From Streptomyces bluensis (GTDB lineage Bacteria; Actinomycetota; Actinomycetes; Streptomycetales; Streptomycetaceae): a DNA stretch of 64,000 nucleotides. Below the pieces are notes generated by a model. It had not been told where the DNA came from. It did no database searches and saw only the letters and a program-made list of their open reading frames with translations. Shown here piece by piece: positions 42,296 through 52,100 of this stretch. The stretch covers positions 372,001-436,000 of the forward strand of contig NZ_BMVM01000004.1 of NCBI RefSeq assembly GCF_014650715.1, given 5' to 3'. Position numbers and translations under genes: made by a program. Positions within the stretch are counted from its first letter, which is position 1; every line of letters begins with the position of its first letter.

Positions 42296-43348
42296 ATGCG
42301 CCCTGTCCACCCGCCCGGTCTCGATCCCGACCGGCTGCGCGGTCTGCGCGGCCTGCTCGATGCCGAGCGGCCCGGTCTGGTGAACGGCCCGCTCACCGGC
42401 CGGCTGATCGAGGGCGGGCGGTCCAACCTCACGTACGAGGTCACGGACGGCACGGCGAAGTGGGTGGTACGACGCCCTCCGCTGGGCCATGTGCTGGCGA
42501 CCGCGCACGACATGAAGCGCGAGTACCGGGTCATCAGCGCGCTGTACCCGACGGACGTACCCGTACCCCGTCCCGTACTGCTGTGCGAGGACGAGGAGCT
42601 GCTCGGCGCCCCCTTCTACGTCATGGACTTCGTGGAGGGCACGCCCTACCGCACCGCCGAACAGCTGGCCCCGCTCGGCCCGGAGCGCACCCGGGACGCC
42701 GTGCTGGGCCTGGTCGACACGCTGGTCGGGCTGCACGCGGTGGACCCGACCGAGGTGGGCCTCGCCGACTTCGGGCGCCCCGAGGGCTTCCTGGACCGGC
42801 AGCTGCGGCGCTGGGGCAAACAGCTGGACGCCTCCCGCAACCGCGACCTGGCCGGGATCGACGAGTTGCACGCGGCGCTCGGCCGCGAGCTCCCGCACTC
42901 CCCCGCGCCCACGGTCGTCCACGGGGACTACCGGCTCGACAACGTACTGCTGGGCGCGGGGGAAAGGATCACGGCGATCCTCGACTGGGAGATGTCCACA
43001 CTCGGCGACCCGCTGACGGACCTGGGGCTGCTGGTGATGTACAGCGTGCCGCTCGGGCTGCCGGACTCCCCCGTCTCCACGACGGCCACGGCCCCCGGTC
43101 ACCCGGACCCGGCCGAGATCGTCGAACGGTACGCCGCGCGCTCGGGGCGCGACGTGTCCGCGGTCTCCTGGTACACGGCGTTCGCGTGGTTCAAACTCGC
43201 CGTGATCCTGGAGGGCATCCACTACCGGTACACCCTCGGCCAGACGGTGGGCGCCGGCTTCGACCGCATCGGCGAACTCGTTCCGGTCTTCATCGAGCAC
43301 GGCCTGACGACGCTGACCACGCTTCAAGACGGCTCCCGGAAGGGCTGA
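42296..43348 (+). CDS. APH-family phosphotransferase (ACAD10/11 kinase-like)
   Basis: 350 residues from ATG 42296, with TAGGAG upstream. Kinase-like motifs are GGRSNLTYEV (glycine loop), WVVRRPP (Lys/Arg strand), VVHGDYRLDNVLL (catalytic HGDxxxxN) and AILDWEMSTLGDP (metal Asp). This matches the APH-like partners of acyl-CoA dehydrogenases of the ACAD10/11 type, where the kinase phosphorylates 4-hydroxyacyl-CoA. The acyl-CoA dehydrogenase follows after 6 nt, strongly supporting that pathway. The specific substrate is inferred. Confidence 0.9.
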   Translation: MRPVHPPGLDPDRLRGLRGLLDAERPGLVNGPLTGRLIEGGRSNLTYEVTDGTAKWVVRRPPLGHVLATAHDMKREYRVISALYPTDVPVPRPVLLCEDEELLGAPFYVMDFVEGTPYRTAEQLAPLGPERTRDAVLGLVDTLVGLHAVDPTEVGLADFGRPEGFLDRQLRRWGKQLDASRNRDLAGIDELHAALGRELPHSPAPTVVHGDYRLDNVLLGAGERITAILDWEMSTLGDPLTDLGLLVMYSVPLGLPDSPVSTTATAPGHPDPAEIVERYAARSGRDVSAVSWYTAFAWFKLAVILEGIHYRYTLGQTVGAGFDRIGELVPVFIEHGLTTLTTLQDGSRKG

Positions 43349-43354
43349 TCCGCC

Positions 43355-44569
43355 ATGGACTTCGCATACGACGCCCGTACGGAGGAGCTGCGGCAGAGGC
43401 TCCTCGCCTTCATGGACGACCACGTGTACCCGTCCGAGACGGTCGCCGACGAGCAGCGTGCGCGGCTCGCCTCACCGTGGGACACCCCGGCCGTGGTCGA
43501 CGAGCTGAAGGCCGAGGCCCGCAGGCGGGGCCTGTGGAACCTGTTCCTGCCGGACGCGGAGTACGGCGCCGGGCTGACGAACCTCCAGTACGCTCCGCTC
43601 GCCGAGATCACCGGCCGCTCCCCGCAGTTGGCGCCCACGGCGCTGAACTGCGCGGCGCCCGACACGGGCAACATGGAAGTGCTCGCCCAGTTCGGCGACG
43701 AGCGGCAGAAGAAGCAGTGGCTGGAGCCTCTGCTGGCCGGTGAGATCCGCTCGGCGTTCGCGATGACCGAGCCGGAGGTGGCCTCGTCCGACGCCACGAA
43801 CATCACCACGCGGATCGAGCGCGAGGGCGACGAGTACGTCATCACCGGCCGCAAGTGGTACATCTCCGGGGCGATGAACCCGGACTGCCGGATCTTCATC
43901 GTGATGGGCAAGACGGACCCGGACGGGGCCGACATCCGCCGTCAGCAGTCCATGGTGCTGGTCCCGCGCGACACCCCCGGCGTCACGGTGAAACGCGCGA
44001 TGCGGGTGTTCGGCTACGGGGACCACTACCACGGCGGGCACGCGGAGGTGACCTTCGACGGTGCGCGGGTGCCGGTGTCCGGCCTGATCGGCGAGGAGGG
44101 CGGCGGCTTCGCCATCGCCCAGGCCCGGCTCGGCCCCGGTCGCATCCACCACTGCATGCGGCTGATCGGCATGGCGGAGCGGGCGATCGAGCTGATGTGC
44201 CGACGGGCCGTGTCCCGTACGGCCTTCGGCAAGGCGCTGGCCCAGCAGGGAGTGGTGCACAACTGGATCGCGGACGCGCGGGTGACGGTCGAGCAGCTGC
44301 GGCTGCTGGTGCTGAAGACCGCGTGGCTCATGGACACGGTCGGCAACAAGGGCGCCCACACGGAGATCCAGGCCATCAAGATCGCCACACCTCGCGCGGT
44401 CGTCGACATCATCGACCGGGCGATCCAGCTGCACGGCGCGGGTGGCGTCAGCCAGGACCTTCCCCTGGCCGAGCTGTACGCCGGCGCGCGTACGCTGATG
44501 ATCGCCGACGGTCCCGACGAGGTGCATCAGCGGTCGCTGGCGCGGCGGGAGTTGAAGCGGTACGCGTGA
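43355..44569 (+). CDS. Acyl-CoA dehydrogenase (ACAD10/11-like)
   Basis: 404 residues. FAD enzyme with family motifs FAMTEPEVASSDATNI, ITGRKWYISGAMNPDC, ARLGPGRIHHCMRLIGMAER and the C-terminal QLHGAGGVSQDLPLAELYAG then IADGPDEVHQRSLARREL. This is the bacterial ACAD11 type. It is in an operon with the preceding APH-like kinase, consistent with beta-oxidation of 4-hydroxy acids or related acyl-CoAs. Expression is probably controlled from the TetR operator at 42240. Confidence 0.95.
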   Translation: MDFAYDARTEELRQRLLAFMDDHVYPSETVADEQRARLASPWDTPAVVDELKAEARRRGLWNLFLPDAEYGAGLTNLQYAPLAEITGRSPQLAPTALNCAAPDTGNMEVLAQFGDERQKKQWLEPLLAGEIRSAFAMTEPEVASSDATNITTRIEREGDEYVITGRKWYISGAMNPDCRIFIVMGKTDPDGADIRRQQSMVLVPRDTPGVTVKRAMRVFGYGDHYHGGHAEVTFDGARVPVSGLIGEEGGGFAIAQARLGPGRIHHCMRLIGMAERAIELMCRRAVSRTAFGKALAQQGVVHNWIADARVTVEQLRLLVLKTAWLMDTVGNKGAHTEIQAIKIATPRAVVDIIDRAIQLHGAGGVSQDLPLAELYAGARTLMIADGPDEVHQRSLARRELKRYA

Positions 44570-44616
44570 ACCCTGCCCCCTCGGACGGCCCGGGGTTTGT
44601 CGCGCCCTCGGCGCCC

Positions 44617-45210
44617 CTACGGCCGCAGCGCCCTCAGCAGCAGGTCCGCCAAGTGGTCCGCGACCTCCTGGGGGCTCATCGGGCCGTCCGGGCGGTACCA
44701 GGTCGACAGGTGGTGCACGGAACCGAAGTGGTAGTCCACCACCAGGTCCGCCGGGGTCGCCGTGGAGAAGACGCCCGACTCCTGCCCCTCCTCGATCAGC
44801 GCGCGGAAGCGTTCGTGGTAGCGACGGCGCTCGGCACGCACCTGCTTGTTCTTCTCCGGGCTGAGGTGGTGCATCGAGCGGAAGAAGATCATCGCGTCGT
44901 CGAGGTTCTCGATCGTCGTGACGACGACGTCCGCCGCGGCGGCCCGGAGGCGTTGCTCGACCGGCTTGTCGGCGCCCGCGAAGGCGTCGAGGCGCTCCTG
45001 CTGTACGCGCAGCACACGTGCGTACACCTCGTGCAACAGGTCGTCCTTGGAGCCGAAGTAGTGGTAGAGGGCGCCCTTGGTGACGCCTGCCGCCTCCACG
45101 ATCTCCTGCACCGACGTACGGTCGTAGCCCCGCTCGGCGAAGAGCCGGGTGGCGGCGGCCAGCAGCCGCTGCGGGACGGGCGTGCCGTCTCCGTCCGTCG
45201 TCCTGGGCAC
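44617..45210 (-). CDS. TetR/AcrR-family repressor of the acyl-CoA catabolic cluster
   Basis: 197 residues from GTG 45210 (VPRTTDGDGTPVPQR), which has GGCAGGTGG upstream; ATG 45231 is a weaker alternative. Helix-turn-helix at about 15-65 (LFAERGYDRTSVQEIVEAAG then VTKGALYHYFGSKDDLL). The ligand domain is TetR_C type with LDAFAGADKPVEQRLRAA. It lies among the catabolic genes and has one of the four ACCGACCGG palindromes 42 nt upstream of its start, so autoregulation and control of the other three sites are likely. Ligand perhaps an acyl-CoA. Confidence 0.85.
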   Translation of the reverse strand: MPRTTDGDGTPVPQRLLAAATRLFAERGYDRTSVQEIVEAAGVTKGALYHYFGSKDDLLHEVYARVLRVQQERLDAFAGADKPVEQRLRAAAADVVVTTIENLDDAMIFFRSMHHLSPEKNKQVRAERRRYHERFRALIEEGQESGVFSTATPADLVVDYHFGSVHHLSTWYRPDGPMSPQEVADHLADLLLRALRP

Positions 45211-45251
45211 TTGCCGCCACCTGCCTTCCATGATTTTCGTCCGCTTGTCGT

Positions 45252-45266
45252 CACCGACCGGACGGG
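45252..45266 (-). promoter_or_regulatory. TetR-type operator, site D (upstream of the tetR gene)
   Basis: CACCGACCGGACGGG, a slightly degenerate version of the ACCGACCGGTCGG palindrome, 42 nt upstream of the chosen tetR start. Confidence 0.5.
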
Positions 45267-45327
45267 GTACTCCGTTCCCGACGGAGGATCTTCCCACCCT
45301 CCGGTTTCAGCCAGTCGGGCAGGGCTG

Positions 45328-46092
45328 TCAGGGCGTAGCCTCCCACTTCTGCTGGACACGGTTCATGTTCGCCAGCCAGCGTTCCGGGTCGGTGGCCCGC
45401 GCCTGGTAGTACTCGGCGGCCTCCGGGTGCGGCAGGATCAGGAAGCGATCCTCCTCGATGCCCTTGAGCAGCGCTTCCGCCACGTCCTCCGGGTCGATCG
45501 CGGTCGGCGCGAGCACGAGTTCGCCCAGGCGGCCGGTCGCGGTCAGCATGTCGGTGCGCACGCCCTGCGGGCAGATCGCGTGGACCTTCAGGCCACGGTG
45601 CCGATAGGTCAGTGACAGCCACTCGGCGAAGGCGTACGCGCCGTGCTTGGTGACGCTGTAGGGCGCGGCGCCGATCATGGTGAGCAGTCCGGCGGCCGAG
45701 ACGGTGGAGACGAACCGGCCGCTGCCGCGCTCCAGCCAGGCGGGGAGCAGTTGGTGCGCCGCGCGGACGTGGGCCATGACGTTGACGTCCCAGGCGAGCG
45801 CCCAGACCTTCTCGTCGGCCGCCTCCGTGCCGCCGGAGCCGACGCCCGCGTTGGCGCAGTAGACGTCGACCGTGCCACCGAGCGCGTTCCGGGCCTCGGC
45901 GACGACCGCGGACGCGTCGCCCGGCACCGCCGTTCCGCCGATCTCGTCGGCCACGGCCTTCGCCTTGTCGGCGTCCAGGTCGTTCACCACGACCCGCGCC
46001 CCCTCGGCCGCGAAACGGCGGGCCAGCGCGGCACCGATGCCGCCTCCCGCTCCGGTGACCACGACTCCCGCACCCTGCACGGCTCCCACCAT
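45328..46092 (-). CDS. Short-chain dehydrogenase/reductase
   Basis: 254 residues. NAD(P) motif VVVTGAGGGIGAALARRFA, then NDLDAD (Asp after beta-2, favouring NAD), NAGVGSGG, and the catalytic Ser and YSVTKHGAYAF (Y-x-x-x-K). Classical SDR length. A TetR-type palindrome lies about 57-70 nt upstream, so it probably belongs to the same regulon as the acyl-CoA dehydrogenase operon and could oxidise a hydroxyacyl intermediate. Substrate not known. Confidence 0.92.
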   Translation of the reverse strand: MVGAVQGAGVVVTGAGGGIGAALARRFAAEGARVVVNDLDADKAKAVADEIGGTAVPGDASAVVAEARNALGGTVDVYCANAGVGSGGTEAADEKVWALAWDVNVMAHVRAAHQLLPAWLERGSGRFVSTVSAAGLLTMIGAAPYSVTKHGAYAFAEWLSLTYRHRGLKVHAICPQGVRTDMLTATGRLGELVLAPTAIDPEDVAEALLKGIEEDRFLILPHPEAAEYYQARATDPERWLANMNRVQQKWEATP

Positions 46093-46148
46093 CGGCTCCT
46101 TCGACGTGACGGAACAGCTCTGCCTCCGCGCCCGCTTCGACGGTCAGA

Positions 46149-46162
46149 CTAACCGGTCGGTA
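46149..46162 (-). promoter_or_regulatory. TetR-type operator, site C (upstream of the SDR gene)
   Basis: On the minus strand TACCGACCGGTTAG, the same core as sites A and B. It is 57 nt upstream of the SDR start and 95 nt upstream of the divergent NamZ gene. Confidence 0.55.
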
Positions 46163-46256
46163 TGTGACGTCGGAAGGGTGACTTCATCCCTGGAAGGGGT
46201 GGAGCGAAGCACGTAGCGTGTCCATGCCAGCCGTCCGCACGCACGGAGGTCACCTC

Positions 46257-47495
46257 ATGCACCTGTCCAGACGGACCCTGCTCGCAGCGACCACGGCCAC
46301 GGCGGCCGTCTCGCTCCCTCCGGCATCCCAGGCCTCCGCGGCCGGCCGCCGGAGGCAGACCGGCTTCGAACGACTCGCGGCCGACGGGTACGCGCTGCTC
46401 CAGGGCGAGCGCGTCGGCGTCGTCACCAACCCGACCGGCGTCACTCGCGATGTACGGCACATCGTCGACGTGATGCACGCCGACGACCGGGTGAACCTGG
46501 TCGCCGTCTTCGGTCCCGAGCACGGGTTCCGGGGCACGGCGCAGGCGGGCGGCTCGGAGGGCCGCTACGACGACCCGGCGACCGGGCTGCCCGTCTACGA
46601 CACGTACCAGAAGAGCGGCCGGCCGCTCGCCGACATCTTCACGGCCTCCGGCGTCGACACGCTCGTGTTCGACATCCAGGACGTGGGCGCGCGCTTCTAC
46701 ACGTACATCTGGACGCTGTACGACTGCATGGAGGCGGCCCAGCTCGCGGGCAAGCGGATCGTGGTCCTCGACCGGCCGAACCCCGTCACCGGGCGCTCCG
46801 CCCAAGGGCCGGTGCTGCACCGGGAGTTCGCGACGTTCGTCGGCCGGCAGCCGATCTCGCAGGCCCACGGGATGACGGTGGCGGAGCTGGCGCGGCTGTT
46901 CAACGAGGAGTTCCTGACCACCCCGGCGGCGCTGGACACCGTCCCCATGTCGGGGTGGAGGCGCTCGGAGTTCTACGACGCCTCCGGGCTCCCCTGGGTG
47001 CCGCCGAGCCCCAACATGCCGACACCCGACACCGCCCTCGTGTACGCGGGGACGTGCCTGTTCGAGGGGACGAACCTGTCGGAGGGGCGGGGCAGCACCC
47101 GGCCCTTCGAACTGCTCGGTGCGGAGGGGATCGACCGGCGCTGGGCGGAGAAGGCGGGGGAGCTGGAACTGCCGGGCGTGCACTTCAGGGAGGCGTACTT
47201 CACGCCGACGTTCTCGAAGTTCCAGGGGAAGACCGTGGGAGGCGTGCAGATCCACGTACACGACCGGGCCGCCTACGACCCCGTCCGCACGGGCGTCGCG
47301 CTCCTCGTGACCGCGAAGCAGGTCTGGAGCGGCTTCGCCTGGCGGTCCGACAACTGGATCGACAAGCTGACCGGCTCCGCACGGGTACGCACGATGATCG
47401 ACGCGGGGGCGGACACGGACGAGGTCGTGGCGGGCTGGCAGGACGAGCTGGCCGCGTTCCGGAGGGTGCGCCGGGAGTACCTCCTGTACCGCTGA
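46257..47495 (+). CDS. namZ: Exported exo-beta-N-acetylmuramidase (NamZ, DUF1343)
   Basis: 412 residues from ATG 46257, with GGAGGTCACCTC upstream; an earlier ATG at 46218 lacks a site. A twin-arginine-type signal (HLSRRTLLAATTATAAVSLP then QASAAG) directs export. DUF1343/NamZ motifs are GVVTNPTGVT, FGPEHGFRGTAQAGG, LVFDIQDVGARFYTYIWTL, VLDRPNPV and SEGRGSTRPFELLGA. NamZ enzymes release MurNAc from the non-reducing end of muropeptides during cell-wall recycling. Family assignment is strong; activity is by family. Confidence 0.9.
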   Translation: MHLSRRTLLAATTATAAVSLPPASQASAAGRRRQTGFERLAADGYALLQGERVGVVTNPTGVTRDVRHIVDVMHADDRVNLVAVFGPEHGFRGTAQAGGSEGRYDDPATGLPVYDTYQKSGRPLADIFTASGVDTLVFDIQDVGARFYTYIWTLYDCMEAAQLAGKRIVVLDRPNPVTGRSAQGPVLHREFATFVGRQPISQAHGMTVAELARLFNEEFLTTPAALDTVPMSGWRRSEFYDASGLPWVPPSPNMPTPDTALVYAGTCLFEGTNLSEGRGSTRPFELLGAEGIDRRWAEKAGELELPGVHFREAYFTPTFSKFQGKTVGGVQIHVHDRAAYDPVRTGVALLVTAKQVWSGFAWRSDNWIDKLTGSARVRTMIDAGADTDEVVAGWQDELAAFRRVRREYLLYR

Positions 47496-47535
47496 CACCG
47501 CTGACATCGCTGTCATCGCTGTCATCGCTGTCATC
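47491..47535. repeat. Five 9-bp tandem repeats at the end of namZ
   Basis: GCTGACACC, GCTGACATC, then three GCTGTCATC units, starting at the namZ stop codon (TGA lies in the first unit). A simple slippage repeat with no obvious terminator. Confidence 0.8.
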
Positions 47536-47680
47536 GGTGATCCGGGCGCCGGTGCGGTGCCCCGCCGCAGCACATCAATTCGGGTACGCCCGGGACGTGC
47601 GGGACGTATGGCCAACCGCCGTCACCAGCGGGACGATGCGCGCACAGCGCAGGACCGACGGGGGCCGAAGGGGGCTCGGC

Positions 47681-49018
47681 ATGGCGGATCCGGAGATCGG
47701 CGTGACTCCCTACTGGGAGCTGACCTTCGACGCGGACGGTGACGTCGACGGCCCGCAACGGGACCGGCTCCTGGCCGAGGCCGGGCAGCGCGGGGTGCGG
47801 GACCTGGTCGTCTTCGCGCACGGCTGGAACAACGACCGCTCGGGCGCGAACCGGCTCTACAGCCGCTTCTTCGCGCCGTTCCCCACGCTGGCGCCACGGG
47901 CGCGTCTCGGATACGTGGGCGTGCTGTGGCCCTCGATGCGGTTCTCGGACGAGCCCATCCCCGATCTGCCGCGATCGGTGGCCGACGGTGTGTCCGGCGT
48001 TCCGGCGACCGCGCGCCCGGTACTCGACAAGGGCACGCGGCACGCACTCCTGGAGGTCTTCCCGGGGCGGGCGACGGTCGTGGATCAGCTGGCGCGGCTG
48101 CTGGACCAACAGCCGGAGGAGGCCGCCTCGCTGGAGGAGTTCGGGCGGCTGGTACGGCTGCTGGTGGAGATGCGGCCGCGGGGCCCGCAGGCCGCGTTCG
48201 CGGCGGACACCCTGTCCGAGGGGGTGCCGCAGAGCGATCCCGAGATGCTGTTCGGGGACACGGGGGCGGTGTGCGGGGAGTTCGCGGCGGCGCTGGCGCA
48301 GGTGGAGGGCGGGGCTGCCGGTGCCGGAGCCGTGGCCGCGCGACCGCGGTTGTGGGACGGCGGCAAGGAACTGCTCCGCCAGGCCACCTACTTCGCGATG
48401 AAGCGGCGTGCGGGCACGGTCGGTGAGCGCGGCCTGGGGCGCGCCCTCGGGGAACTCGCGCGGACGGCGCCGGACGTGCGGGTGCACCTCGTGGGGCACA
48501 GTTTCGGGGCACGCCTGGTGTCGTTCGCGCTGCGCGGGCTGCCCGAGGGCGTGCACACGGTGAAGTCGGTGACGTTGCTCCAGGGCGCCTTCTCGCACTA
48601 CGCGTTCGCGGCCCGGCTGCCGCACGACGACCGGGCGAGCGGGGTCCTGCACGGTCAGCACAAGCGCGTCGACGGCCCGCTGGTGTGCTGCCACTCCCGT
48701 CACGACTCGGCGCTCGGCACGTTCTACCCGCTGGCCTCCCGTATGGCGGGCGACTCCCGCTCGATCACGGGGTTCGGCATCGGCAGTGTCCTCGGCACCA
48801 AGTGGGGCGCGCTGGGCTACGACGGCGTGCAGGCCGTCAAGGGCACCCGCTCGTTCACGCTGTCCGAGGCGCTCAGGGCCCAACTGCCCGCGTCCGGCTG
48901 CGTCAACATCGACGCGGCAGCGGTGGTGAAACGCGGCGGACCGCCGTCGGGCGCCCACAGCGACATCTGCCACGAGGAGCTGGCGCGGGTGGTGCTGGCG
49001 GCGGGCCGCGTGCGGTGA
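47681..49018 (+). CDS. Alpha/beta hydrolase-like protein
   Basis: 445 residues from ATG 47681 (MADPEIGVTPYWELTFDADG), with AAGGGGG upstream; a longer reading frame upstream overlaps namZ and looks spurious. Alpha/beta hydrolase features are VVFAHGWNNDRSGANRLY (oxyanion region after the first strands) and VHLVGHSFGARLVSFALRG (nucleophile elbow G-H-S-F-G). CCHSRHDSALGTFYPLA contains a likely acid Asp region. No signal peptide. Possibly an esterase or lipase of DUF900-like type; function unknown. It lies 114 nt upstream of the HSP90-like gene. Confidence 0.8.
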   Translation: MADPEIGVTPYWELTFDADGDVDGPQRDRLLAEAGQRGVRDLVVFAHGWNNDRSGANRLYSRFFAPFPTLAPRARLGYVGVLWPSMRFSDEPIPDLPRSVADGVSGVPATARPVLDKGTRHALLEVFPGRATVVDQLARLLDQQPEEAASLEEFGRLVRLLVEMRPRGPQAAFAADTLSEGVPQSDPEMLFGDTGAVCGEFAAALAQVEGGAAGAGAVAARPRLWDGGKELLRQATYFAMKRRAGTVGERGLGRALGELARTAPDVRVHLVGHSFGARLVSFALRGLPEGVHTVKSVTLLQGAFSHYAFAARLPHDDRASGVLHGQHKRVDGPLVCCHSRHDSALGTFYPLASRMAGDSRSITGFGIGSVLGTKWGALGYDGVQAVKGTRSFTLSEALRAQLPASGCVNIDAAAVVKRGGPPSGAHSDICHEELARVVLAAGRVR

Positions 49019-49132
49019 CGCGGAGCACGCGGTAGGAGCCGCTGCCCTCCGCGCTGCCCGATGAGGGCAAACGGGTCACGACCCGACGGCGCTCGTCTAG
49101 ATTCTTTCGGAGCGCCAGAAGGGAGCGGCAGG

Positions 49133-52100
49133 TTGACTGAGGGCGGCAGCCGCAACGTCGTGAGCGGCGACGCGGTCGTGGGGGGACCTCTTGTCCAGGC
49201 CCAAACGATCCGGGACATCCACTTCCATGCGACCGCTCCGTCCACGGGGGCCGAGCGGTCGGAGTCCGACGCGCCGTCGGAACTGGACGCATGGGTGCGC
49301 CGGGTCACCGACTCCTGTATCTGGCAGCACATACCGGATGGCCGGGACAGCAGCCACCACCGGCGCCATTCCGCCGCCGTCGTGGCGGGACTGGCCCGCA
49401 TGCGAGACGACCTGGAGCGGCTGTCGGCCGGAGACCCGTGGTGCGACTCCGGGATCGCGACCCGGTTCTTGGACAACGTCGAGTGGCTGCTCGGCGAGCC
49501 GGTCCAGACGCAGGCGCAGGGGCAGGCCAGGGAGCTCGACCTCTACCCCGCCGAGGCGTCGCTCTTCGTCCTGTTCCCCTTTCTCCACCGGGTCCATTAC
49601 CTGCGGCGCGTGGTGGAGCTCGCCGAGATACGTCCCTGGACTCTGCGTACCCAGGCAGGTGCCGGGCCCGGCCGGAAGTCCTTCGAACTCTTCACCGAGG
49701 GGGACGACGGCCTCGTCCAGCGTGCGCTCCGGGACGACGAGGCGGAGTCGTCGGTCGGTTGGTGGCTCTTCCACCGCTGGGTGGCCCAGCACCAGGAGTT
49801 CACACGGAGCGATTCCGTCAGTGGCCTGCTGGCGGACCTCGGCCCGTCCTCGGAAGAGCTCGGCGGAGCACTCGACGCCGGCAGACTGACCGCTCTGCTG
49901 CACGGGCTCCGACGCGGACCCGACGTCTGCCATCAGGAGTTCCTCGACCTGCTGCCCTCCGACTACCGGGTGCGCTCCGGCCCCGGTCACCAGCAGGTCC
50001 GCTTTCAACGTGTGGCCCTGATCGTGGCCCTCGCCTTCAGCATGGCCATCGACATGACGGCACTGCCCGACATCGTCGCCGAACATCTCGCCATCCCTCA
50101 CCCCGTAAACCTGGAGGAGCTGCGTCGCACGCTGGCCGACGCGGAGTGGGGAGGCTCGCACGACCTGCCGGTGCTGCGCGTGGAGTGCCCTCACGAAGCC
50201 GTCCTCGAAGGGCTGCGGGAGTACACGGCCCGCGCCGACGAGCTCCTGCACACCGTGCGGCGCACGGTGAGGGAACGGATCACCCAGCCCGTGCCGCCCC
50301 TCCCGACCCGTCTCTCTGCCCATGATGTGACTCCGGCCGACGGCGCCTTCGACGGTTATGCCAGATTTCGGAGCGACGGGCGTCGGGTCCTCGATCTGGC
50401 GATGGGCATCGAGCTCTACAAGGACCGGGATCTGGCCGTCCGGGAGCTGTACCAGAACGCGCTCGACGCCTGCCGCTACCGCCGGGCGCGCAGCGAGTAC
50501 CTGCGCCGTACGGGAGTCACGTCCTCGGAGTACACCGGCCGGATCTCGTTCGTGCAGGGCACCGACGACAGCGGGCGGGCCTATCTGGAGTGCCAGGACG
50601 ACGGCATCGGCATGGGGGAGGCCGAACTGCGGGGTGTGTTCTCCCATGCGGGGGCTCGCTTCGCGGAGCAGTTGGAGTTCAAGCTGGAGCGTGCCCAGTG
50701 GGAGACTCTGGACCCGCCGGTGACGTTGTATCCGAACAGTCGCTTCGGTATCGGTGTGCTGAGCTACTTCATGCTGGCCGACGAGATCCGTGTGACCACG
50801 TGCCGTATGGGGTCGGACGGTGTTCCGGGGCCGGTTTTCGAGGTGTCCATCTGCGGTCCGGGGCACCTCTTCAGGATCGTGAGGACTACGGCGCGTGGCA
50901 GTGAGCCAGGGACTCGCGTACGGCTCCATCTGCGGGCCGACGTCGATCCTGATTCCTGGTCGAGCGTCGAGGTGCTGGAACGCCTGCTCGCCATCGCCGA
51001 GTTTCCCACGACCGCCCGGTGCGGCGAGCTGACGAGTGTCTGGGAGGCGGGGCGGCTCAGGGCGAGGAAGGATCCGGGCTACTCGAAGGGCTTCAGGCTC
51101 AACGCACACGGACACCACGTGTCCTGGCCGCCCGATTCCGATAACCCGCAGGTCGTCTGGTGCGAACGCGGTGGCGCCCTCCTGGTGGACGGTCTGCTCG
51201 TGGAGCCGACGGTCCGCAAGGGCGTGTTCTCATCGAGTGGCTCCGGGCTGACAGGGGCCGTGGTCAACCTCCATGGCGAGGCGTCCCCGGTCCGGCTGTC
51301 GGTGGACCGCAGAAACGTCGTCGACGACGTGGCCTCGACGGTTCTGGAGTTGTTGACGGCGGCCACCTGCGTCCTCACGCAGGGGGATGCTCACCTGGCG
51401 AACTTCGAATGGCTCTCCGACGTGACCGGCGGCAGTGCGGTACTGGGCGACCTGCTCACCTCGGCGTTCTCCTCGAACGGCAGCGAGCTGACGTCCCAGG
51501 GGATGGTCTTCGGCGACGCACAGCACGGGGTCTTCCCGGCCGACCTCTCCCTGGTCCCGACCAACCGCTATGGCGAGAGCCGCAGTTACGCCGGTTCCTT
51601 GGGCCGTCCGTACGGATACGCACCGGACCACATCTATCTCTGGAGGATTCTGGCCCGTCGCCCACGCGCGGTGCTGCGGAAGCTGGCCGACCTGTGTCCG
51701 GAGATCGAGGACCCCCGGCCTCTGCGCAGGCCGACGCCGTCCGACCAGTGGCTTCTCCAAACCAGTGGGAGCCCTTCGTGGCGCAGCCATCCGCTGTCCC
51801 TGAGGGACATGGCGCACGCGGCCGACACACTGCAGTGGACCGGACGCGAGGTGGCCCAGCGTCTGGCCGACCTGGGATTCCCCGACAACGATCCTCGGTA
51901 CTGGTCGGACGACGCCCAGCTCTCCACGGCCAACGGTGAGGCGCTCCAGCGAAGGTACGGCCATTCGCTCACCAGGACCGGTCCCGTGACCTCCGCCGAC
52001 CTCATGCTGGCGGCAGAACGTTCGAGGAAGGGCGTCACCGCAACGGTCGAGTTCCTGCGGGGCTTCGGGCTTGACGTGGCGGACGACATCGCGGCCATGT

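Noticed and set aside
47491..47535. Tandem repeats as the start of a CRISPR array.
   Set aside because: The unit is only 9 bp with no spacers.
46955..47680. A long N-terminal extension of the alpha/beta hydrolase overlapping namZ.
   Set aside because: It reads through a real gene in another frame and lacks a fold; ATG 47681 has a good ribosome site.
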